From Planctomycetaceae bacterium (GTDB lineage: Bacteria > Planctomycetota > Planctomycetia > Planctomycetales > Planctomycetaceae), in NCBI GenBank assembly GCA_015487825.1, contig WFOZ01000416.1, forward strand, positions 1-5,005: a DNA stretch of 5,005 nucleotides, in the 5' to 3' direction. Position numbers and translations under genes: made by a program. Numbering within the stretch: position 1 is the stretch's first letter; each line of letters begins with the position of its first letter. Of this stretch, positions 1 to 5,005 are shown piece by piece. A model generated the notes under the pieces. The model made no database searches and was not told the DNA's origin. It saw nothing but the letters and a program-made list of their open reading frames with translations.

Positions 1-528
1 CTTTATTATAAATAGCCAACAATGCCCACCCCCCACGCGGTATAGTATCTATTCTGCTAACGGTCAACATCTTTACCGCTCCCGCAAATTTCAATATTTC
101 ATTTTGGTTTTAGCCGTTAAAACGAAATAGCCATGCTTAAAAGGACGAGAAGCCTCCAATAAGATATGTGTACCCGGATTCTATTTGTTATGACAAGTCT
201 TATGTCTGTTATTTTTAGAGAATTTCCAGTAAACCCAACTCGGATGGTCTATTGCGAGAGCGTATCTATACGGAACTCTGGAAATAGATCAGTCCCACTG
301 CGGCTGGTTTCTATTAACAGCAGGATTCAGATTTAACCGTTCTGGAAATTTAAGAGATACTTTAAGAAATGGGCAGAGCTTAAGAGCTCCAAACTCTAAT
401 CGCTGTTTGGAATTATTCCCTGCACAGCTTCCTGCTTGACTGGTTCTTCCCGGTTGTGTCGATACAATGCCTGCTGGAACTGTTTTCACGCCGAGACGAA
501 AATAACAAAATTGGAGTACGATCCCCCT
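1..528. other. Intergenic region upstream of ychF, no supported gene
   Basis: No reading frame here has convincing coding character on either strand. Visible structure is limited. There is an AT-rich hairpin GTTTTA/TAAAAC (107-112 with 118-123, 5-nt loop), a small GAGCT/AGCTC hairpin (376-389), and a 9-bp inverted pair AATTTCCAG (221-229) / CTGGAAATT (342-350), with another CTGGAAAT at 278-285. A TACAAT box at 463-468 could be a -10 element for ychF; TTGACT at 436-441 lies 21 nt upstream of it, too far for a standard -35, so the promoter is only a weak suggestion. Confidence 0.5.
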
Positions 529-1620
529 ATGGAAGCTGGTATTGTTGGGCTGCCTAATGTCGGAAAATCAACCCTGTTTAATGCACTGACCGCAGCTGGA
601 ATTGCGAGTGAAAACTATCCGTTTTGCACCATCGAACCGAATATCGGCATCGTTGAAGTCCCTGATTCCCGCCTGCACACGATAAATAAATACATGCCGA
701 CGGAAAAAATCATTCCTGCGGTCCTCAAACTGGTTGACATCGCCGGTATTGTAAAAGGAGCTTCCGAAGGAGAAGGGTTGGGCAACAAATTCCTTTCAAA
801 TATCCGGGATGTTGATGCCATTATTCATGTTGTCAGATGCTTTGAAAATGAAGATGTCATTCATGTTGACGGAACCGTTGACCCTTTACGTGATGTTGAA
901 ACAATCGATACCGAGTTGATTCTCGCCGATATGCAAACAGTGGAATCTGCCCAGCTTCGAGCGAAGAAAAAAGCACGAACCGGCGATGCAGAAGCCAAAA
1001 AGAGGCTGGAAGTGCTCGATAAATGCCAGGAACTGCTGGATCAGGGGCAACCAATACGTAATCTGAAGCTGGAGGACCTTGATGATCAGAAAATTCTCGA
1101 TGGCTACCTGTTTCTAACAGCCAAAACGGTTCTCTATCTGGCTAACGTCTCTGACGACGATTTACACGGAGAATCTGAGCATGTTCAAAAATTACGGGAA
1201 CGAGCCAAAGCCGAAGGAGGGACAGTTGTACCTGTCTGCGCTTCAATTGAGGCTGAGCTGTGTGAGATTGACGAAGAAGATCGACAGGAGATGCTGGAAT
1301 CTCTCGGATTAACCGAACCCGCGCTGAATGTCATGACTCGTGCAGCTTATCAGGCATTGGGCTACCACAGTTACTTTACTTGCGGCCCCAAGGAAATTCG
1401 AGCCTGGACAATTCCGATTGGAGCCAGAGCTCCCCAGGCTGCCGGAGTCATCCACACCGATTTTGAACGAGCTTTCATTCGAGTTGAGACTTATTCACTG
1501 GAAGATCTCGAAGAATTTGGAGCCGAAAAGGCTATTCGTGAAGCAGGGAAACTTCGGATCGAAGGCAAAGAATACATTATGCAGGATGGCGACATCTGTC
1601 ACTTCCTTGCCAACCCGTAA
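529..1620 (+). CDS. ychF: Redox-regulated/ribosome-binding ATPase YchF (Obg-like ATPase)
   Basis: YchF is a cytoplasmic P-loop NTPase of the Obg/OLA1 group. Family members bind ribosomes, generally prefer ATP to GTP, and have been linked to translation and oxidative-stress control. The 363-residue product matches the usual family length. Visible motifs are G1 GLPNVGKS (residues 7-14), G3 DIAG (70-73) followed by the Obg-type glycine-rich GASEGEGLG (77-85), an NxxD G4-like motif NVSD (206-209) in place of canonical NKxD, a charged, probably coiled-coil helical region around 130-220, and a C-terminal TGS domain (about 279-362). The ATG at 529 is chosen because [14 protein letters not shown] is the typical family start. 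The frame stays open upstream to a TTG at 436, but that adds 31 unrelated residues. A GGAG at 513-516 is a somewhat distant Shine-Dalgarno (12 nt). It appears monocistronic and intact, with no strong terminator before the tRNA. Confidence 0.97.
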   Translation: MEAGIVGLPNVGKSTLFNALTAAGIASENYPFCTIEPNIGIVEVPDSRLHTINKYMPTEKIIPAVLKLVDIAGIVKGASEGEGLGNKFLSNIRDVDAIIHVVRCFENEDVIHVDGTVDPLRDVETIDTELILADMQTVESAQLRAKKKARTGDAEAKKRLEVLDKCQELLDQGQPIRNLKLEDLDDQKILDGYLFLTAKTVLYLANVSDDDLHGESEHVQKLRERAKAEGGTVVPVCASIEAELCEIDEEDRQEMLESLGLTEPALNVMTRAAYQALGYHSYFTCGPKEIRAWTIPIGARAPQAAGVIHTDFERAFIRVETYSLEDLEEFGAEKAIREAGKLRIEGKEYIMQDGDICHFLANP

Positions 1621-1719
1621 GCGAATCAATCAATGCTCACGATAAGAATTGATTTCAAGACAACATCAGACTTGCAAACCCAAGACAAGAGACGCTAATA
1701 TCTGTCGCACAGCAGCATT

Positions 1720-1811
<92 letters not shown>

Positions 1812-1818
1812 ATTTGAT

Positions 1819-1852
1819 TGCCGTTGAGTCGTAAGTCTATGGCTCAGCGGCA
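1819..1852 (+). terminator. 12-bp hairpin just after tRNA-Ser, probable tRNA terminator
   Basis: TGCCGTTGAGTC (1819-1830) pairs with GGCTCAGCGGCA (1841-1852) across a 10-nt loop, with all 12 positions paired including two T-G wobbles. It begins 10 nt after the tRNA discriminator and is followed by TTTGCTCT, a short and interrupted T-rich tail. Position and strength suggest it ends the tRNA transcript or sets processing of its 3' end. As it lies just beyond the presumed attachment core, it could be element-derived. Confidence 0.5.
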
Positions 1853-1861
1853 TTTGCTCTA

Positions 1862-1888
1862 TCTGGACTGCTCCAGAGTTTCCTTTTT
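1862..1888 (+). terminator. Possible second hairpin terminator
   Basis: TCTGGA (1862-1867) pairs perfectly with TCCAGA (1872-1877) around a CTGC tetraloop. It is followed by a T-rich run with five consecutive T at 1884-1888. The stem is only 6 bp and the T-run starts several bases after it, so this is a weak candidate. It may back up the preceding hairpin and insulate the integrase from tRNA transcription. Confidence 0.3.
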
Positions 1889-1915
1889 GTGGCACTGTTT
1901 GTGGCGTTTTGTGGC
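1886..1915 (+). repeat. Three direct repeats TTTGTGGC upstream of the integrase
   Basis: TTTGTGGC occurs at 1886-1893, 1898-1905 and 1908-1915, with start-to-start spacings of 12 and 10 bp, close to one helical turn each. The first and third copies extend to TTTGTGGCAC. The cluster ends 27 bp before the integrase start codon and about 80-105 bp from the tRNA end. Spacing and position fit arm-type sites for the integrase N-terminal domain, or an operator controlling integrase expression. Neither role is shown by the sequence alone. Confidence 0.7.
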
Positions 1916-1930
1916 ACAAAGGTTCTCTGA

Positions 1931-1936
1931 AAGGAG
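1931..1936 (+). promoter_or_regulatory. Shine-Dalgarno of the integrase gene
   Basis: AAGGAG lies 6 nt upstream of the ATG at 1943. It decides the start: the in-frame TTG at 1940 would leave only 3 nt and is less likely. Confidence 0.75.
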
Positions 1937-1942
1937 CGTTTG

Positions 1943-3337
1943 ATGAAAGCTAAGTCAAAGAAAAACAGTCAGCTGACTTTTCGTATTGGCAAAGTGCGGG
2001 GTGATCTGCGGAGCAATGTCTGGTATCTCACTTATCACGAAAACGGGAAGCGATTGCGGCCGCGAGTTGGTGCTGATAAAGAAATGGCTCGCCAGATGGC
2101 AGCCCGTATTAATGCTCAGTTGGAAGCACACACTTTTTCTGTATTCAACTTTGAACCGATCAGCATTGATGAGTTGCAACGTCAATGGTTGAATCATCAC
2201 GAACAGGTGCTGCGTTCCTCATTGCAGACGATTCGTCGATATCGCTCCGCAACGGATCACCTCATTGGTTTTATCAGTAGCAAAAACTCTGCACACAAAA
2301 CATCGCAATTTCAAACGAGCCATGCGGAACAGTTTGTCTGCTACCTGAGGTCCATCAAAGTTGCTCCGAATGGTCATCCGAATTCGTGTAAGCGACCGCT
2401 ATTGGATAAGGGAATCAAATACATTTTGCAATGTTGCCGGAGCATGTTCAACTACGCGGTTAAACGGCGGCACCTATCGCCGTACGCAGAAAATCCCTTT
2501 TCTTCACTCGACTTGGATCGCATACCAGTAGAAAATTCTAAACCGGTGGTCGTTTTCAATAATGAGCAGGAACGAGATTTCTTACAAGCCTGTGATGACT
2601 GGCAATTACCTCTGTTTCTAACTTTAATTTTAACCGGTCTGCGTCCGGGAGAGTTGGTGCATTTGCTGTTGCCGGATGATCTCGATCTGGAAACGGGCAT
2701 GTTGTATGTCCGCAATAAGCCTCAGCTTGGCTGGCAGGTAAAAACCAGAAGTGAGCGGAAAATTCCGCTCATTAAACCATTGTGGGATGTTCTGAAAATA
2801 ATGTTGTCTGGTCGTGTAACGGGTTCTGTTTTTAGGCAACACCGTTTCAGTATTGAGCGGGAACCGGCACTTTCCGGCCTGACAGAAAAACAACTTCAAA
2901 ATGTGCTTCAGCAACGCATTGTTGAAACTGAAATGAATTCAGCCGATCCCATTGAGCGTTCCAGTCGCTTGAAAATCGCAAGGGGAATCTGGCGAGATAG
3001 TGGTGCCTTAAAAACGGATCACATTCGCACTGAGTATATGCGATTAACTCGAAAAATCGGCCTGCCTCATTTTACTGCCCCAAAATCATTGCGACATCTA
3101 TTCGCAACCAACTTGCAAGATGGCAATGTGGACCCACTGATTCGCAGTGAACTGATGGGACATTCCACGCGAGCTACAAGCGGTGCCTCTCATGGATTAG
3201 GAATGACTGCCACTTACACGCACACACGTCCTGAAACAATGCGAAAACAATTGGACGCCGCTTTGTCAGTCCGACCTGCCGTGGAGATCGCTAAAGCCTG
3301 GTTGGCAAAAAAAGAATTATTTCGTTATCAACAGTAA
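1943..3337 (+). CDS. Tyrosine recombinase / site-specific integrase
   Basis: This enzyme cuts and rejoins DNA through a covalent phosphotyrosine and would integrate and excise the element at the adjacent tRNA. The 464-residue product has three parts. An N-terminal basic segment (about 14-62, including WYLTYHENGKRLR) resembles AP2-like arm-binding domains. A helical SAM-like core-binding domain spans about 73-182, and the catalytic domain about 205-440. Catalytic candidates are R234 in TGLRPGEL, hairpin K267 in QVKTRSER, R384 in KSLRHLFAT, H407 in LMGHS and nucleophile Y425 in TATYTHT. The usual first histidine of box II (HxxR) is a lysine, K381. The R234-R384 distance of 150 residues exceeds the roughly 100 in XerD, implying an insertion of about 50 residues (around 295-370). 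All other catalytic positions are intact, so it is probably active. It reads away from the tRNA, is preceded by TTTGTGGC repeats, and has no obvious terminator of its own. Confidence 0.95.
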   Translation: MKAKSKKNSQLTFRIGKVRGDLRSNVWYLTYHENGKRLRPRVGADKEMARQMAARINAQLEAHTFSVFNFEPISIDELQRQWLNHHEQVLRSSLQTIRRYRSATDHLIGFISSKNSAHKTSQFQTSHAEQFVCYLRSIKVAPNGHPNSCKRPLLDKGIKYILQCCRSMFNYAVKRRHLSPYAENPFSSLDLDRIPVENSKPVVVFNNEQERDFLQACDDWQLPLFLTLILTGLRPGELVHLLLPDDLDLETGMLYVRNKPQLGWQVKTRSERKIPLIKPLWDVLKIMLSGRVTGSVFRQHRFSIEREPALSGLTEKQLQNVLQQRIVETEMNSADPIERSSRLKIARGIWRDSGALKTDHIRTEYMRLTRKIGLPHFTAPKSLRHLFATNLQDGNVDPLIRSELMGHSTRATSGASHGLGMTATYTHTRPETMRKQLDAALSVRPAVEIAKAWLAKKELFRYQQ

Positions 3338-3406
3338 AAATGATGTCTGATAAAGTAGGATATCGTAACCGATCCCTGTAGCGGACTCCCAATCGTTAGA
3401 CAGTTT

Positions 3407-3709
3407 TCATAGCCGCTTTCGCGATGAGTTCCTGGCTATCGAACCGTAACTTTCACCGTTAGTAAAACGAACAGCTTTGGTATCGATCTCGACCCAATCC
3501 GGTTTAGTTGCTGGTTGTTCATTGCCGTCAAAGAGTTTGTGTTGGCAGGCCCCTTACTGATTGCCTGGCGAATCATTCGCGACCCGCTTCATGCCCAGTC
3601 GTCCCGCTTCATCGAGCTGCCTCAGATAAGCCACCACCCGCTGCCGCGGTTCCCAGTCACCGCGGTGATGTGCAACAACAGGCGATCTGGCCATGCTTAT
3701 GTAACCCAT
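3407..3709 (-). pseudogene. Remnant of an IS1634/IS4-like DDE transposase, N-terminal part
   Basis: Reading the minus strand from the ATG at 3709 gives one frame of 101 codons broken by a TAA at codon 52 (3554-3556) and closed by TGA at 3407-3409. Before the internal stop is PRQRVVAYLRQLDEAGRLG (codons 21-39). After it, in the same frame, are KLFDGNEQP and DWVEIDTKAVR (codons 58-81). From memory, this order (a [P]RQRVVAYLGxLDEAGRLG-type stretch, then LFD, then WVEVDxKxVR) is the N-terminal signature of transposases annotated as IS1634/IS4-like, frequent in Planctomycetota. The tail SIARNSSRKRL looks like a frameshifted version of the expected LWRKLGL-type segment. The catalytic DDE core is absent, so this is a dead fragment. 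The coding recognition is reasonably firm; the family name is less so. No terminal inverted repeats were found. Confidence 0.6.
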
Positions 3710-3758
3710 TTGTTTTCAATGAGTTACAACGGTGGTTCTGCGTGAACTGCTTGGGAGT

Positions 3759-3808
3759 AAAAAACCCGGCCAGAACACCCTCAACAAAGAGCGAATGTTC
3801 TGGCCGGG
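3759..3808 (-). terminator. Rho-independent terminator of the winged-helix gene
   Basis: CCCGGCCAGAACA (3765-3777) is a perfect 13-bp inverted match to TGTTCTGGCCGGG (3796-3808), with an 18-nt loop. On the minus strand the stem is followed directly by six T (A-run at 3759-3764 on the plus strand); on the plus strand no T-run follows. It therefore works in the minus direction. It starts 30 nt after the stop codon of the minus-strand gene ending at 3839, and would also keep that transcript out of the transposase remnant beyond. Confidence 0.88.
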
Positions 3809-3838
3809 CAGCTTCTGATTGGTCATCAAGACTTCAGG

Positions 3839-5005
3839 TTACTCAATTTTTGGAAGGTAAGATCCATCACCACAATTGTTGAGTTTTCCAATTCTTCGTA
3901 GCTTCCTGATCATTCTAGCCGAAGCAGAAATGGACACTCCGAAAGCAGTTGAGATGTCTGTCACCTGAATCGATTCAGACTCCGACTTCATCCAATCGAA
4001 GACTTTTTCAGCCGTGAAATTTGGCATGGGAAAGTTTGGGCCGGCATAGCCATGAAGGGCCGAATACTTGATCAGTTTTTCTTTTCGTACGCGTCGTAAC
4101 CAATGCAACGCTGTATGTTCAGAAAGATCAGGAAATCTCTCAAAGATTTCTCCGAATTTGCAGATCCGGTTTTGCTCGGCAATCCAGCTAACAACAGCTT
4201 CAAATGTTGCCGCTTCGAATTCATAATTCGCATCCACCCAATAGAGAGTTCCATATTTCCTGATCAAGCCCTTCTCAATGGCCTTGTTTGCTCGAAGCAA
4301 CAGCTGGCCTTTCGACAGGGAAAGATGCTTTCTGATTTGTTCGCCATTACATGGAGTCCCTTTTTCAATGACGAATTTGGCCACATCTTCGTAGTCAACC
4401 GGTCGGAGTTCCGAATTGAAATCAACCCATTGAGTATGATCGTATTTTCTCAGTTTTTCGTTCTCTACCGCTAATTTGATTCTCAAGATGGCCTTGGAGT
4501 GCGACAACTCAAAACGATCAGCAACTTCTTTTGCTGTGGTTGGCTTTTTGCGTTTTTTAATCCAGGTGGCAATTTCTTTCCAATGCGTTTGATTGATATC
4601 AAGATCATCCGAGGCCCATCCATACGGATCCACCTTCTGAATCATGCCCTCTCGCATGGCACAGTTCATACTGTAATTGGCCGCCCCTTCACTGACCCCA
4701 AAGTGTTTTCCAATTTCTACACCCGAAACGACTCTATTCTGCTCGATCACCCATTTTGCACGCTGAAACCACATCGTTTCCCTCATCAGCTCGGTAGATG
4801 GAATCTCAATCGGAGCCCCTTCGTAAACATTAGCCTTGAACACCAACTCTGCACTGGTTGCCTTGTGCATTCCACCTCGGTACTTGATTAATTTGACGCA
4901 CTCAATCACAGTTTTCAGAGCACTGACCAGTAAAATTCGATCAGCTGATTCGATGGCATCCCGGCATTTGCTCAGCACTTTCAAGGAGGGGACACCTTCT
5001 TTATC
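3839..5005 (-). CDS. Tandem winged-helix repeat protein, unknown function, 5' end beyond the window
   Basis: I do not recognise this as a named family. The frame is open to the window edge, so the start is unresolved. Options are upstream of the window, a TTG at 4984 (381 residues), or the ATG at 4870 with GAGG 4 nt before it (343 residues). Numbered from 4984, the protein holds five repeats of about 63 residues: 66-129, 132-191, 197-256, 259-319 and 322-381. Each has a first helix with an aromatic and V/I/M (AKWVIEQ, ATWIKK, AKFVIE, VSWIAE, FDWMKS), a second helix ending in F/L then S (HFGVS, RFELS, HLSLS, FPDLS, AFGVS), a basic third helix ending near L-I/L-R/K-K, and a short aromatic 'wing' (QWVD, YWVD). 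That is a winged-helix layout, implying multi-site DNA binding or protein scaffolding. There is no signal peptide, membrane segment or enzymatic motif. It converges on the integrase and ends in a strong terminator. Confidence 0.85.
   Translation of the reverse strand, partial: DKEGVPSLKVLSKCRDAIESADRILLVSALKTVIECVKLIKYRGGMHKATSAELVFKANVYEGAPIEIPSTELMRETMWFQRAKWVIEQNRVVSGVEIGKHFGVSEGAANYSMNCAMREGMIQKVDPYGWASDDLDINQTHWKEIATWIKKRKKPTTAKEVADRFELSHSKAILRIKLAVENEKLRKYDHTQWVDFNSELRPVDYEDVAKFVIEKGTPCNGEQIRKHLSLSKGQLLLRANKAIEKGLIRKYGTLYWVDANYEFEAATFEAVVSWIAEQNRICKFGEIFERFPDLSEHTALHWLRRVRKEKLIKYSALHGYAGPNFPMPNFTAEKVFDWMKSESESIQVTDISTAFGVSISASARMIRKLRRIGKLNNCGDGSYLPKIE

Noticed and set aside
289..489. 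Minus-strand reading frame of 66 residues upstream of ychF
   Set aside because: No recognisable motif, overlaps the ychF upstream region, and its composition does not look coding.
436..528. N-terminal extension of YchF from a TTG at 436
   Set aside because: The 31 extra residues do not resemble the family, and the ATG at 529 gives the exact 363-residue length and canonical N-terminus.
1340..1645. Plus-strand reading frame overlapping the 3' part of ychF
   Set aside because: It is a shifted frame inside a firmly identified gene.
1624..1655. AATCAAT/ATTGATT inverted repeat after ychF as a terminator
   Set aside because: A 7-bp AT-rich stem with a 13-nt loop and no T-run is too weak to call.
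3508..3882. Plus-strand reading frames in the integrase-to-terminator interval
   Set aside because: They show no protein-like pattern; the opposite strand explains 3407-3709 as a transposase remnant, and the frame crosses the minus-strand terminator.
4103..4891. Two plus-strand reading frames antisense to the winged-helix gene
   Set aside because: They are shadows of a minus-strand gene with clear internal protein repeats.

Overview
The window looks like a Planctomycetota chromosome with an integrated element at a tRNA gene. This rests on moderate, balanced base composition, a standard bacterial ychF, an integrase whose box II (SLRHLFAT) resembles those I associate with that phylum, and a transposase remnant of a type common there. 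The phylum is an inference; no rRNA or other decisive marker is present.

Layout. Positions 1-528 hold no convincing gene, only short AT-rich inverted repeats and a weak promoter-like sequence. ychF (529-1620, +) is an intact housekeeping P-loop ATPase/GTPase. A complete tRNA-Ser(GCT) follows (1720-1808, +), then a 12-bp hairpin 10 nt beyond its end, a second hairpin with a T-rich tail, and three TTTGTGGC repeats spaced about one helical turn apart. A tyrosine recombinase/integrase (1943-3337, +) starts behind a strong Shine-Dalgarno. This order of tRNA, repeats and outward-reading integrase is the classical left end of an element inserted at the 3' end of a tRNA gene. The right end is not in the window.

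The interval 3338-3838 is not empty. On the minus strand, 3407-3709 reads as one frame with one internal stop and resembles the N-terminus of an IS1634/IS4-like transposase, so it is a decayed fragment. Next to it is a strong Rho-independent terminator pointing in the minus direction (3759-3808). It belongs to the last gene (3839-5005, minus, open at the window edge), which encodes five tandem winged-helix-like modules of about 63 residues each and perhaps part of a sixth. I do not recognise it as a named family; its module pattern resembles the FtsK gamma domain.

How they fit together: ychF and the tRNA are probably host core genes and everything from about 1809 rightward is probably accessory. 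The integrase would move the element, the TTTGTGGC repeats are candidate arm-type or regulatory sites for it, and the multi-winged-helix protein is probable cargo of unknown function that may bind DNA at several sites at once.
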